Assembly (NCBI GenBank): GCA_911728435.2
Contig: OU452202.1
Span: 14,921,135 to 14,985,134, forward strand
Direction: 5' to 3'
DNA from: Apoderus coryli
Taxonomy: Eukaryota > Arthropoda > Insecta > Coleoptera > Attelabidae
Length of the DNA stretch: 64,000 nucleotides
Below, in pieces: positions 21,535-33,879 of this stretch. The translations under genes and the position numbers were made by a program. Under the pieces are notes generated by a model. That model was not told the origin of the DNA and ran no database searches. It worked only from the letters and a program-made list of their open reading frames with translations. The first letter of the stretch is position 1. Every line of letters begins with the position of its first letter.

Positions 21535-23239
21535 ATACAGTATAGTTTTATACAAATGAACATACAATAATTATTGTTAATACATAAACGATTTTTAAAA
21601 TATCGTAGGGCATGTATTGTTATGCAAAGTTAAAAGGGAGCGCCTATGAACGGCTGCGGTCGGTATTGACATTACAAAGGGATATCAAGTTGTGATTTTT
21701 TATATAATTTTAAACTTAGATTAGACTTATAGCTACCATCAACTCGACGCCTTGTTTTTTATTCCAGGCGCGACTGGTAGTAATAGACGTATTGTCAGTT
21801 ATAAAGGGCTTAAAAAACAAAATCGTAAAAATAACTAAGTACAATACGGATCCAAGGTTTAAATAAATTAGATATAATAAAAGTTTCTATAACATGTTCG
21901 TTTAAGTCAACAATTATTGCCAAAGATAAAACGAAACATCAACAAAATTGAGAGAAAAGAAACATAAAAACGGGAAACCACTACATATCCAGTGAAAAAA
22001 TGGGGACTTTGGGAGAAGCATCATATAAAAGGATTTCCTGAATGAGGTTTTAAGATAAACTCTGCAGCCAAGGGAAAAATGGTAGAAAGTGTAAAGATGC
22101 CTTTTTCATGGGCTTTTTTTCCTTTTCGTTTTTCTGGGCCAACATTACCTTATATATGTGTGTAATATGATCCGTGAAGGGTTTCCTTGAATAATGAAAT
22201 TTTCTTGCTGAAAAATACGATGAACATGTACGAGATTTAGAAATGCCTACATATATATGAGTTTAGTTTTATTTAGTTTTTTAGGAATATTACGAGGCGT
22301 ATAAAGTTAATGGAAAATACAGGGTTATTCACGCCAAACGACACGGAATAGTATGGCTAAACTATTTAATTTCCAAAAAGTTTTATTCATGGGTTCGATA
22401 AAAATGATTTATGGCTACATTTTAAAAATATTGTGAATCTATATAGGGTGTTCCAAATATAAGAAATGAACCATAGTTGTGTTTTTTTAAACGGAATGCC
22501 CTGTATATGAATATATTTTTAGATTCCCCATTCAAAATAAACCTAACTTTCATAGAAGTACATCTCACCTAAACCTGACAGTTTTTCAAATATTTTAATT
22601 TTTATAAAAATATAGACATCATTTGAATGAAAAAATTCACACCTATTCGTTTGTTCTTTTTAAGCCGGTCTGGGCTGATAAATATACCCACTCATCACTT
22701 GTTACGCCAAATATAAAAAACGCCCAATACTAAATACAGGGTGTCCAATAATATAAGTTATATTGACGTAAAGTTTAATTCTAAATAACTTGTTTATTTC
22801 AAATGGAACACCTGGTATATGAGGTCAAAATTAGATGCACAAAGTAATTATACTTTCCTATTGATAACTCTTGACGTTTTCGTGAAAAATGTACATATTC
22901 ATCATATTAGGCGAATTTTTAATTGAACCTGTTAATTTCATGTAGACCACCCTATATTTGATGATGATGAAATTAATTATCTATTAGTCACTATAGGGTT
23001 TTCCTATAGATATGTATATTTTTAATTTTGCATGGAAAAATCACATATTGGTAGTAATAGGAAGAATTTTTCAAAATTATAATATTTGACAAGTCAGCCA
23101 TGAGAATTTGACAAACCATATATATTAAAACAATAACATAATAAATAAATACATTTTTAACTTAAATTAAATATCATGATATACATAAATACTGATAAAT
23201 TTTATAATAAATGTTCAAAATGATTGGACTCTAGGCACA

Positions 23240-23620
23240 TTTTGAATCCTTTTCTAAAATTCCTTCAACAACTTTAACCATAACGCGTCTAAACGCTTCG
23301 TTTATTTGCTCCTTCATCTCCTCTATTAAAAAAGTTTTCATTTTCAATGAGTTTGTTCCTGCCCATGTACAAAATTCAACACCATTTAAAATCAGTATTG
23401 AAAAGTTCTGGATGTAGTTGCTCTGTGTTTGGGTGGTATCTTTCGTTAAACTGCCTTAACAGTCTCTCGAAGACCGCTTTTTTGGGATGTTTTTGCGCCA
23501 GGAACCTTTGAGCGTAAACTCGCGTTTTTGGACCATTCTCCCAGAATAAAAATCATGTCCATTCTTCTTTTGATTAATTGAATTAAATCAAATGTCACAG
23601 ATAAAAAACTGTTGTATGAA
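23240..23620 (-). pseudogene. Transposase N-terminus (DUF4817-type helix-turn-helix) remnant in A copy 1
   Basis: The minus strand is a degenerate version of the frame at 34582-34809: TYSKRERI.MIFILGEWSKN then RVYAQRF, KK.VF.RLLRQFNERYHPN. This is the N-terminal helix-turn-helix type that precedes the DDE domain in one large group of insect mariner-like transposases. The catalytic domain is absent from this copy, so it could be mobilised only in trans. Confidence 0.6.
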
Positions 23621-24036
23621 AAATTTCCAACTCTGGTAAGGATTTTTAACAGACTTTGACAGTAAATATCAAATTAAAAAAAATGTATTCTGTCTTCTCC
23701 AATTCTCATGGCTGACTTGATAAATATGATAATTTTGAAAATTCGTCCTCATATTATTACCAATATGTGTGCCTCTTCCATGTAAAATTAAAGATATACA
23801 TATCTATGTATAAAAAAAACTTTACTTTAACTTTAATTTTTACATCATCAAATACAGGATGGTCTACCTTCAATTAAAAATTCGCCTAATATTACGAATA
23901 TGTGCATTTTCCACGAACACGTCAAGAGTTATCCATAGGAAAGTATTATAGTATTTGACAGATAATTTCTTTGTGCATCTAATTTTCACCTTATATATCG
24001 GGTGTTCCATTTGAAATAAACAAGTTATTTAGAATT

Positions 24037-25255
24037 TATTTATTTATTGTAGTTCGAAATAAACTTACATTCTAAGTAGGAAATAATTCACGAAACAACA
24101 ATAATAACACTAATAATAAAAGAACTACAAACAGACCTAAGAAAACAATTTGGGAAAGATCAAGTCCTAAGCCTGGCAGAAATACTTATACATATAATTT
24201 ATATATACCTAATACATTATAAATTTTAATAATAAACAAATAGTACATCAAAATTAAATAGTATTAATTAAGTTAATTAGGTGCGAATGAAATTCCCTTA
24301 CTGTCTCTCACATGAATCTATCAACACAGAAGAATCACTCAGTTTTATAGGGGGGTTATTCCGAAGTAAGAAGTTTTTGTATTCTTTTCTGAATTTAATT
24401 GGACGAAATGATTTGAGGTAGTCAGGAAGTTGATTTAAATGCCAGTAAACGTTATATGTAAATCCTCGACGAAAAAGTGTAGTGTGATGAGCTGGTGGAG
24501 AAATTAAGCCCTTGTGTCTCAGATTCAAGGCATGTACATCTGTACGAAAACGTATTTTATTATATAAATACGGAGGGCATTGGTTAATAATAACTTTGTG
24601 GCAAAAGGTAACAAAATGAAATATATAATAATATATAATAAAATCTTCGTCTAGTCTCCATGTTCAGCCAGGTAGCCTCAGCAAGCTTATATGAAATTCT
24701 TTCGTATTTACTGATGTTATAAATGAACCTTAAGCATGGTTTTTGTACCCTTTCGATACGGTTGGAATCAATTTTGTCAAGACATGGGCCATAAACAACA
24801 TCAGCGAAATTAATTAAAATGATTTAAAACCAATATATCAGTCAACTGAATTTTAAGTTTTTCGGATATAATATATCGATGTGGATACAAAATTTGTAAG
24901 CCAGCATATGCTTTTTGGAGACACTTAGTAACAGGATCTTTAAAACGAAGATTATTGTCTATAAGCAGACCCAAATTTTTGGCTTTGGTTACTGCGTGCA
25001 AATGAGAACTGCCCAAGACGAGATTAAGAGAATCCTTGACAGTATCACGATGTTTACCAAAAACAATTAATGTAGATTTGCTAGGATTTATGTGTAGAGT
25101 GTGTTTAACTGAGTACCGCTTCCAAGTCCGAATTAATCACTCGCGCAGCCTGTGCACACATTTTCGTCGAAAAAGAATGGTAAAGCTATGTATCATCGGC
25201 ATATAGGTGTGTTTTAACATGCTTTACAGAATCTAGGATATTAGAGGTATATATT
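24037..25255 (-). mobile_element. LINE 3' end inserted in foldback copy 1
   Basis: The minus strand encodes RT thumb sequence: VTKAKNLGLLIDNNLRF, then LQILYPHRYIISEKLKIQLT, and near the 3' end RRGFTYNVYWHLNQLPDYLK, RPIKFRKEYKNFLL. The element ends in an (AAAT)n tail (24037-24052 on the plus strand as ATTTATTTATTG). GAATT flanks both sides, and foldback copy 2 at 35380-35395 shows the uninterrupted site TTTAGAATTAAACTT. It is 5'-truncated with several frame breaks, and inactive. Confidence 0.85.
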
Positions 25256-25809
25256 GAATTAAACTTTACGTTCATATAACTTATATTATTGGATACCCTG
25301 TATTTAGCATTGGCGGTTTTTCATATTTGACGTAACAAGTGATGAGTGGGTATATTTATCATCCGAGACTGGCTTAGAAAGAACAAACGAATAGGTTTCA
25401 TTCAAATTATGTCTATATTTTTATAAAAATTAAAATATTTAAAAACTGACAGGTTTAGGTGAGATGTACTTTAATAAAAGTTAGGTTTATTTTGAACGGG
25501 GAATCTAAAAATATATTCATATACACGGAAATCCATTTAAAAAACACAACTATGGTCATTTCTTATATTTGGGACACCCTGTATAGATTCAAAATATTTT
25601 TAAAATGTAGCCATAAATCATTTTTATCGAACCCATGAATAAAACTTTTAGGAAATTAAATAGTTTAGCCACACTATTTCGTGTGGTATGGCGTGAATAA
25701 CCCTGTATATGTCCAAAAGCTAAAATATCTGTCTGTAGTGGGTGTATGGGAAATAGAATGTGGTACATTTCGCAAATATATTTAGTTTGGTTACATGATT
25801 ATATTTTAC

Positions 25810-26039
25810 CTGTTTTTCCTGGGATAAGGGGCATACTCCGACGGATGCCTCTTATACAACTCATACAAATTCTCATCCGACGGTACCTTCTGTCTAACGC
25901 ATGCCGTTAGGAAACTACTTTTTGGTGAACACGGTGAGCCATGGTGCGTCGATAAACATCCAAAAAGACTGTGTTGTCCGTCACTGTTTTCTAAAGCACC
26001 TAGTCCTCGATCAGATATGCAATATTGTTCCCTGATGTC
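25810..26039 (-). CDS. Internal exon 2 of minus-strand host gene
   Basis: A 230-bp exon, acceptor TTTCCCTTAAAG, donor AAACAG|GTAAAA. It encodes DIREQYCISDRGLGALENSD, then GQHSLFGCLSTHHGSPCSPK, then SSFLTACVRQKVPSDENLYE and LYKRHPSEYAPYPRKN. The C-terminal third (DENLYELYKRHPSEYAPYP) is dense in Tyr and charged residues and looks like a conserved helix or binding motif. Four Cys residues are scattered without a zinc-finger pattern. Phase 0 in, phase 2 out, fitting exons 1 and 3. Confidence 0.86.
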
Positions 26040-26564
26040 CTTTAAGGGAAATGATATAAAGCTTACTATAACATTACGTCGTCGTGCAGCTTAATTATAC
26101 AAGAAGCAAAACTAAAGTTGAAAGTTTTGTAGAGTTTATGGAAGTTTGCGTTAATGATTACGTTATAAAACTATAGGTGTTTAAAACATTAGTTTTGTGT
26201 TTAATTAAAGTGCTTTGAGGTAATCTGGTAACATATAAGGGTGAAACTTTTCGGGTTAGCTTATTCATTTTCAATCCACACTTCTTCGTATGGAGTCTTT
26301 GTAGAGTATAGAATTAAAATTATTCGAAAACTTTGTAGTAACTAACATTAATCAAATTATTTTACTTGATGATATACCTACACTTTGTCTTACATTGGCC
26401 TGGTATTTTAATTTAAATGAAGAATTAACTTCATTTAATATATTGTTTTTCAATTCAATTAATAAAAAGTCAAAAGGAAACTGTTCAACCATCCAAAAAT
26501 AATAAATTAAACTTATTTTTATAAAAACATTTTCTCTTTAAATATATTTCGGATGTTATTTGTA

Positions 26565-27050
26565 CAGGGTGTCCCAAATTCGATGGTTTTGCAAAATTTT
26601 ATTAATGCTGTGTACTAAGGACCAGTTTTGTCCTAAAATTCTCAAACTCGAATTTCTCCAAAACCTTTAAGTTTTTCGAGAAAAAACAAGTATACCTTTT
26701 TTATGTAGAAAACTTTATTTTATCACATTTTTGACACAAAATGAATAAAAGTCACAAAAAAAAAGTTAGGTTATAATTAAGGCAAAGGTCCCCCACGTTT
26801 ACCCGCCTATGGTCATCCTTTTTTATTCAATTTCATGTCAGTTTAAGACATTTAACTAGGTGAATAAATACGGTACATTTGATTAATTCATCTTTACTCG
26901 TTTTGAAAATATTTCAAAAAAAACGTCCTCAGGCAGTCATCTTTAACACCCTGTATCTTTGAAAATAAGGAATTACAGTTTATGTTTTTTTCATGATTAG
27001 ACGTCCCCAATTCGCTTACCAATTTTGACCACCGTTTTTAGAAACACCTT
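26565..27050. mobile_element. Internally deleted relative of the 5.3-7.4 kb mariner-like element
   Basis: Starts CAGGGTGTCCCAAATT and ends TAGAAACACCTTATA beside TA. It shares long blocks with the right arm of the 5250-7361 element (CACATTTTTGACACAAA, GGCGGGTAAACG..., TTTCATGTCAGTTTAAGAC, GACGTCCCCAATTCGC). About 486 bp with no coding capacity. It shows what both complete termini of that family look like. Confidence 0.82.
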
Positions 27051-27944
27051 ATATAATTATTATATATGAAACGGATTTTTATATAAAACAATCTCGACGA
27101 TGTTCTGATTGTTAGCGCTTTTGATGTAAATGAAAAATAAAGATGCGTATTGTCGCAGAAAAATGGTAATAAGGTATGCAATATAAAAAATTATCTGACA
27201 AAAAAGGAGTGTAAAAAAATAAATATTCAATCTCAAGAGTAATAATCTTTACTTTCCATTATTAAAAATGATTTCGTGGAGAAAAATAATTCCAACATAG
27301 ATTTTTATCTCATTTAATTAAAAGATGAAAAATAACTAGCTTTCATTTCCACACAGTTGAAACTTTCATCGTTGAAAAGTAAATTTTCCTTCTGACTGCG
27401 AAAGTTTCTGGTATTTACTTTGTAAAGTGCAGACCATTAGTGAAGTTTGAACAAAGTCAAACTTTGTTGTTTTTAGTTATCAAATTATCTTTACCTGTTT
27501 GCTGTAGTGTGCAGCTTTTGCTTTTTTATCTTTGTTACCATATAAACGACCCATTATCTCATCCTCAGACTCGTATGTTAGTGCGGTGTGTTGAATGTCG
27601 GCCTAGAATGATGAAAATGCCATTCAAGTTTACTACAAATATTCTTAAATTGTTAAGAAGTGTAAGTATAGCTTCATATGGAGAGTAATAATCAGTTAGA
27701 GATGTCTAAGTACTATTTTTAAACAAATTTCAAAGCAACTCTTAAAATCATGACTGGTTTTGTACGACCAAGAAATATGTGTGTACTTATTTTGATATCA
27801 AGATAATAATTTTGAATATACATAAATCTCTGCTAAAACAGTTTCCTAAGTGATTAAGTAAGAGTTTAAAATTTCACCAGTTAGGCAGTTGTAACCTATA
27901 ACTCTTATTAGAATATAATAAAGTAATTTGATAAAGGCTTTATG

Positions 27945-28012
27945 GAGTCATTGATAGAGCGTGCGCTTCGCATGCGGAAGGTTATGGGTTCGAATCCCAG
28001 CTCTGGAAATAT
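27945..28012 (+). pseudogene. tRNA-Ala(CGC)-like pseudogene or tRNA-derived SINE head
   Basis: Contains ATAGAGCG, an anticodon-arm-like TGCGC-TTCGCAT-GCGGA with anticodon CGC, and the T-arm (B box) GGTTCGAATCCC. The D-stem and acceptor stem do not pair, so it is not a functional tRNA gene. The part from CGAATCCCAGCTCTGG onward is repeated at 46190-46290 and continues into the same AT-rich repeat, which suggests a SINE or a transposon that repeatedly abuts tRNA-like sequence. Confidence 0.6.
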
Positions 28013-28014
28013 TT

Positions 28015-28190
28015 TTTTTTTTAATTTTTGAATAAAGTAGTTAGTTTGTTACGTTAATTTATTGCAAATAATGGAAATAATACAATAACAATAATTATTC
28101 AAATTCTGTTTCGTTACGCAGATCATATAATATTTTTAATTATATTATATCTTGTCGACAAAGTTTTGGGGCGACAAAACAGATTTTTTT
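28015..28190 (+). repeat. Solo copy of pogo-like element 'C' terminus
   Basis: GAATAAAGTAGTTAGTTTGT, TTTCGTTACGCAGATCATAT and ATCTTGTCGACAAAGTTTTG match 46214-46316 plus 47442-47475, and inverted 48553-48660. This copy lacks the mariner insertion found at 46317-47439, so it supplies a paralogous empty site. Confidence 0.8.
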
Positions 28191-28639
28191 ATGGTTAATG
28201 AACATAATGTTGAAAAAATAATCCATGATTGTAGATGAGCGTGATATCAAATATTATCAAAATGGTAGTCAATAGTCCACAAAATAACGATGTCTTTTTT
28301 ATAATATTAGCCCGACATGTTATTTACGGCATAATATGTCATGATTTGTAATTAGATCATTTTGTGGAAGAAAATTAAATTTTGATATTTAACACTTATG
28401 GTATTAATATTAACTTGTAATTACAACAAAATGTGATGCTAAGATATTAATAAATATAATACAAGTTTAAAACTTTTCACTTATTTATTTTTTTGTATAT
28501 ATTTCTTGGAGCTTTATTATATGTATTAATGTTTTAGCACACAGTAGTACTAGTACATATTATTTGTTCATCGCAGTCTTTTTTAGACTAAGATCTTTTG
28601 GTAAATGAAAAATTGCCCATTTAGTTCAATAAATATAAA

Positions 28640-29275
28640 GATTTTGAAATTTTTATACCGTTCACCTACGCCCTAAAAGTCTCTATTTTATCTCGGATAT
28701 TATTAGAGCCAAATTCTATACAGGAATGTATTGACATTTTTCTTTAATTATATATACATATACATCTTTTTTAGAAATTAAATTCGCAAGCCCTGTTTAT
28801 ATAAATTCTAGGCTAAAATCTAAAATTACGTCATTTTTCCATTTGGTTTAGTAAATATATTTTTTTTTCAAGTTTTCACCTTTTTTATACCCCTTAACAA
28901 CGCCTTTTGAGTCCCAAAATCTAATCAATTCCTCATCATAGCTAATAGTATTTTTGTACCAAATTTGGTTAAATTTTGTTAAGTCGTTTTCTAGTTATCG
29001 TGTTTACAGACTGACAGATCGAAAGAATGACAGAAATTTTTTAAAACAACACTTATTTACATCTAAAATAACCCAAAACATGTATATCCGGACTCTCCCT
29101 AACTCATATCGTTGGAAGAATGCATACAGACACACAACAGACAGACTTCCATCTGGAAATGGTCTTAATCGTCTCAGGGAACTTCAAAATGGTTATATCC
29201 GATATATCAATTTTTTTAGCGCGTTTACAATACTTTCACTGGTGCGGGAATGTAATATTAGGTGACCCCGTAATT
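28640..29275 (-). repeat. Dispersed repeat 'D', copy 1
   Basis: The block GACTTCCATCTGGAAATGGT CTTAATCGTCTCAGGGAACT and the end GCGCGTTTACAATAC...GCGGGAA match, in inverted orientation, 45840-45965. Other copies are 30325-30486 and 45838-46182. Open frames across it are fortuitous. Confidence 0.75.
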
Positions 29276-30229
29276 TTCCGTATTGAAAATGGACTTTAAG
29301 AGCTTTAAATTTTAATAAGCTGCAGGTAATTGGTCTAACTTCTATAGACTTCTTCGGGTTTAAAGTCCGTTTTATGTTTTATTTTGATTTGTAATGGTTC
29401 TATGCTTTGTTTGTATGATATTTTGGTTCGTTTTCTTTGATCAAATTCCGTCATACTGCAGAGAAAATTCATTTAACAGACAAAATGCAGCTGCGGTCAG
29501 GTTCTCCCTAAATGGAGTGAAATTGAGCAAAGGCACTTTTTTTGTTATATCATGATTATTTTGTCTGTGCAATTTTAATGTAGCTTAAACCCACAATATA
29601 CCTACTTGCATACATAAAAATGTTGCAAAATTTAAAATACTGGACTTGATTTTTATAGGTCGAAGTCACCCTATTTTACGATAGGTGATTCATTGAAAAT
29701 ACTCATTCATCACGTTATTTTGTGGTGCTATGATTGGTAAAGTTAGCTAGTTAGCAGATAAACAAACTCTCTCTATTCTACAAATATGAAATCAATATTA
29801 CTATCGGTTGATATGCTGGTTGTACATCATGATGATCATGGAAGCTCGTTAGTTTAAATTTGTTACACGTTTTCCAATTACAAACTGTAATTAGATTTTC
29901 GGTTTTTGTTTTTTTTCTTCTCGCACGTTGCTTGAGGCTAAATAATTTTGTGTTCATTGTCGAACCCAACAAACAACGGCAACATTTTCAGCAGATAGTT
30001 TACCCTTGACAAGGCAAATACATTGTAACATTTGTAACTGGTTGTAAAATGGAGATAATTAGCTAGAGTAGAGACAAATATTTGCTATAATTTTGCACTA
30101 GAGGGTATCCAGTTGCAGGAAAGAAGAAATATTACGAGAAGTCAAACAACAATTTGTTTTAGTTGACGTTTTGTTTTGTCGTTGGTATGTATTTAATACG
30201 AATTCGTTATTTGACACTGAATTTTGTGA

Positions 30230-30486
30230 CTAAACTGTGGAATGTAACGTGTGTCCAAAACGTGCGGTATTTATAAGTTCAATAAAAAATTTAAAAAAAT
30301 TTGAAATCATTACAAAATTTGACGCTAAATATCAAAAGTGGCCCATCACTGTAAAGCAGAAAAAATGCTTTAAAATGATGTATCACTCGGTCTTAATCGT
30401 CTCAAGGAACTTCAATGTGGTTATATCCATTTTTTTTAGCGCGTTCACAATACTGTGCCTGTGCGGGAAAGTAAAAGGCTGATTGT
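30230..30486 (-). repeat. Dispersed repeat 'D', copy 2 (internal deletion)
   Basis: AATGCTTTAAAATGATGTAT CACTCG is followed directly by TCTTAATCGTCTCAAGGAAC, whereas at 45838-46182 (inverse) about 180 bp separate these. It ends in the shared GCGCGTTCACAATACTGTGC and GCGGGAAAGT. Confidence 0.75.
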
Positions 30487-31042
30487 CTCGCATACTCGAT
30501 TTGGTTTGAAGCTAATTGTCCCAATCAAAAAATAAATACGTCGTTGGATATAGCACGAAATTCTCTTCTTATTTAAAAGACACTGTAAGAGTTTGTTACA
30601 CCTCTCGATCGGGATTGATCGATATCAAAAAAAACTGCGTTTCGGAATTAAAAATTAAGTATTTCACGGTTCTTTTACGAGTACGAGGGGGCGTTTTTAA
30701 TTCCGCGGAATGGTGGGGATAGAAGTTAGTGGTGGGGATATTTTTAATCATGACAGGTTCTATGACTCATCATTAGTGTAAATACCAAGTTTGATATGAT
30801 ATTCGGGTAATTAATTTTTCAACTATCGTTGATCGGGAAGAAAAGTAAAGAACATATCTATAAAAAAATTCTTCTTCTTATAGTGCCGTATTCGTTTAAC
30901 GAATGTTGGCGATCATGTTGACAATTTTCACCTTGTTGACAGCCGCTCTGAACAGTCCTGATGTTGATTGGCCAAAATTTAAAAAATAATGGTTTAAATA
31001 ATGAAGATGTTTTTGCGCAATTATATAGAAATATATTAAGTA

Positions 31043-31625
31043 CAGGGTGAGCAAAACTCGATGTCCCAGCTCTGTTATGAGAAAATGAAAAGTGATAGAA
31101 AAATTCTGAAAAGAGATTCTTAAATGGGATTAAGGAAGCTCTATTTTAACCCACATTTGATTTTGTTTACAAACTTGGAAACTAAAGTAAATGACGTAAA
31201 ATCAACGTGTCATTAGTTGATTCAACGTGTACGTTTAAAAAATAACCGTCTTATTTTGGTACAAAATAACATGAAGTAAGGGGGGAGCCTACTTGTTTAA
31301 AAGTTGTGACGATTGTGAATTTTTTGATATTAGGTTTTTCTACAAATTTGCTTATAATATTTTAACAAATGAAGATAGCACATTTTTTTCTTTACAAAAG
31401 TTGCTTAGAACAATTAGGTCTTTTGAACTATGTAAAAATATAGGTATGTTTCTGGAAAAAAAAGTTGATGACGTCATTTCCTTCAGTTTCCAAACTTCGA
31501 AACAAAATCAAATGTGGGTTAAAATGGAGCTTACTTAATCCCATTGAAGAACTTCTTTTCAGAATTTTTCTATCGCTTTTCATTTTCTCATAACAGAGCT
31601 GGGACATGGAGTTTTGCTCACCCTA
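31043..31625. mobile_element. MITE with ~150-bp inverted repeats
   Basis: CAGGGTGAGCAAAACTCGAT ... AGCTCTGTTATGAGAAAATG at the left reappears inverted at the right (CATTTTCTCATAACAGAGCT ... GAGTTTTGCTCACCCTA), with TA flanks. Inner blocks TTTAACCCACATTTGATTTT are also shared. 583 bp, no transposase. Confidence 0.88.
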
Positions 31626-32089
31626 TATATAGAAATATAGATGAACCCATTTAATTAGTTGTTCAAACAGGTGAATAATACCTACATCAAAAAATAAAAT
31701 TGATGCCTGAATAAACTTAAATTGAAATGCAAATGTGCCCTACTCACACATGTACCTTTTGGCCACAGCTAAAAAGCTATAGTCTCTCCTCCTCTACGTA
31801 GCCCAAACAACGAGCTTTATGATAATAGGACAACGCATTAACTGCACATAGGCCCCAAAAATGAAGAGTGGTCGGAGATAGCAATATACGCTGACACACA
31901 AGGCAAATTTAAAATTAACTGTTAAGATTACGTAAACCCGGTATTGGCTAGTCCCAATGGCAAGACAATATTTGTGTACCAAATATTATATGAATCCATT
32001 ATTAAATATTAGAATTTTGTTAAAACATTCAGCTACAAAATCAAATTTTGACATCCAATATGATCAGCTACTTCTTACATTATCTCTAG

Positions 32090-32228
32090 ATCGACGGCGC
32101 CAATTCGGCAAACATATTTTCAAGAATCTAGTACTTCCGGTTATACTGGAAGTGGGTGTAAACTTTCTTATTTTAAATACCAAGAGTCAGCTATATGGGG
32201 CCCTGAGGGCAACAGTTTATTACTTTTT
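32090..32228 (+). repeat. Fragment of foldback element F arm
   Basis: CAAGAATCTAGTACTTCCGG and GTAAACTTTCTTATTTTAAA match 19190-19255, then GGGGCCCTGAGGGCAACAGT matches 19725-19765 in reverse. The arm is scrambled and truncated. Confidence 0.75.
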
Positions 32229-32375
32229 TTATTTCTAATTTTTGCATAAAGTAATTGGGTCAGTTATAATAATAATATAAATTTTTTTAGTATTTGGATA
32301 TCGTTATTGGGTTTTAGGTTCGTATTAACAACAAAAATTAAAAGTTTTTTTTTATTTCTTGTCATACTTCTTTTT

Positions 32376-32417
32376 TTTTTCTCGACGTTTCGACAACAAT
32401 TTTTGTCTTCTTCAGGT
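32376..32417 (-). ncRNA. Degenerate hammerhead-like motif
   Basis: Minus strand: CCTGAAGA, stem GACAA/TTGTC, GAAAC, GTC, GAG. Core and stem II are present, but stem III has no room for a loop and stem I is reduced to about one pair. Grouped with the other motifs because of the shared layout; not expected to be active. Confidence 0.3.
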
Positions 32418-32604
32418 TTTTTTTGTTAGTCGTCCAGTGTTCTTTTTTCCCCTTCTCTCTCTCCATTATTGGCTTTGTAATATTTGGTAAGAGAATTGAA
32501 TTGAATGAATATAATAATTCTAAAGATATAGTTTTTTTTTTGTGTATTTGGCTTCAGAAACTAGTCTATTAGCCACAGATTTATTGAAATGCTTGGATTT
32601 CTTT

Positions 32605-33082
32605 TTAGATGTCCCATTTGCATGTTTTAAGGAAGTCAATCATTAAATCGTAGACTGTTTTTTTATTGCTGACAATCAGTTCAACTAAATTTATGGGTAA
32701 TTGAAATCCTTCGTCTATAATATGTTTAAGGAAATTATTAATAACGTCTTTGTTTTTGTCGCAGGAGAAAAAAATCTGATTAAGATCACCCTCTCTATTA
32801 CAATCGCAATAAGGATCGGTTTTAATTCCTATTTTATGTAAATGTGCTGGAAAACACCCATGATTTAACTTTAATCTTGTAATTGTTGACGAGTAGTTTC
32901 TACTGATATTAAAGCCGAAAATATGTGGTATTTCTTTTTTGTTCGGTAAATTGGCATGTATTTTAAAATAGTGGTTATTGGAAGACGCAACGTAGTCACT
33001 CCAACTTTTTTTCCAACATTCAAAAATATTTCTCTTAAAGAAATGCATTAAATCATTGTACACAAAAACCCTGGAAATAATA
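32605..33082 (-). pseudogene. Non-LTR retrotransposon C-terminal region with zinc-finger-like motif
   Basis: The minus-strand frame reads VFVYNDLMHFFKRNIFECWK, WSDYVASSNNHYFKIHANLP, then STITRLKLNHGCFPAHLHKI, GIKTDPYCDCNREGDLNQIF and FSCDKN. Spacing of Leu/His and Cys (C.C.........FF.C) is that of the region after the RT/RNase H domain in I/R1/Jockey-type LINEs. The open frame runs about 160 codons to TAA. Its upstream side is cut by a mariner terminus at 33083. It is a remnant, not a host gene. Confidence 0.75.
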
Positions 33083-33745
33083 CGAGGGTTGCCTTTTAGA
33101 TTTCGGGATTTGGCAACCCTGATGTTGCAATCTGGCAACTGACAGCTCTATGGTAAAGTTGGACATTTTTGAGGTTATACGTACTCAGAACGTTTTAACA
33201 TACGAGCGCTATTTGTGTTGTTTACAGTAACTTAAGAGATTCATCTCGGCCCAAAAATGGAATTAAATCGTAAACATTTTCGTGCGATTATTTTTTACAA
33301 CTTTCGACGTGGATTAACTCAGCAACAGTGCATGGATAAACTTAATTCAATTTTTTGCGATGAAGCTGCATCAAGGACCAGTGTTTATCGATGGTATGGT
33401 AAATTCAATCGTGGTCGTAGTTCACTCCAAGACGAATTTCGTGAAGGTCATCCAAAATCAATTGTTGTTCCGAAAACCATTGATGCTGTGCGCGAACTGA
33501 TATTGCAAGATCGTCATGTGACCTATCAAGAGATTGAGACAACCTTAGGCATTAGTGGGACCAGCATACATTCAATATTGCATAAACATTTGACTGTCAA
33601 AAAAATTTGTTCGCGTTGGGTCCCACACAATTTGTCAATCGCTCAAAAAACGGATCGTGTCGATTGGCAGAAAGAAATGCTCAAAAAATATCTAGCGGTG
33701 ATAGATATGCAATTTAAATGTTACAATTTAGTTGATTTCTGTTAA
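33083..33745 (+). pseudogene. Mariner element, 5' half, with intact N-terminal domain
   Basis: A long frame from ATG at 33257 encodes MELNRKHFRAIIFYNFRRGL, RTSVYRWYGKFNRGRSSLQD, then VRELILQDRHVTYQEIETTL and SIHSILHKHLTVKKICSRWV. These are the two helix-turn-helix motifs of a DD34D mariner transposase, followed by WVPHNLSIAQKTDRVDWQKE. It stops at about residue 150, before any catalytic aspartate, so it is 3'-truncated. The 5' region starts ACGAGGGTTGCC next to TA, inside the preceding LINE fragment. The open N-terminus suggests a fairly recent arrival. Confidence 0.85.
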
Positions 33746-33879
33746 TCATTGTTTTAGTTAAATATTAATAATTTCTGCCAAATTATAATTAAAAGTATAC
33801 TAAAGTTGGTATAATAGAATACCTACGCATACATGTAATTTCAACATTTAATTTAATTTATCCAACAATTAATTAAATT

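Larger units (their letters stand above)
22320..25705. mobile_element. Mariner-type foldback element 'A', copy 1, interrupted by a LINE
   Basis: Starts CAGGGTTATTCACGCC and ends GGCGTGAATAACCCTG, with TA on both sides. Arms exceed 700 bp: 22320-23180 matches the right arm 23690-24036 plus 25256-25705 in inverted order. Within each arm are further modules bounded by mariner-like termini (for example 22444-22507 and 22736-22818). The centre (23240-23690) holds a minus-strand transposase N-terminus remnant. Two more copies lie at 34440-35849 and 41686-44730. Confidence 0.88.

Noticed and set aside
27945..28012. Functional tRNA-Ala gene
   Set aside because: The anticodon arm and T-loop are recognisable, but acceptor and D-stems do not pair and the 3' part is shared with a repeat.
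32376..32417. An active hammerhead ribozyme
   Set aside because: Core and stem II are present, but stem III has no loop and stem I is practically absent; kept only as a low-confidence motif.
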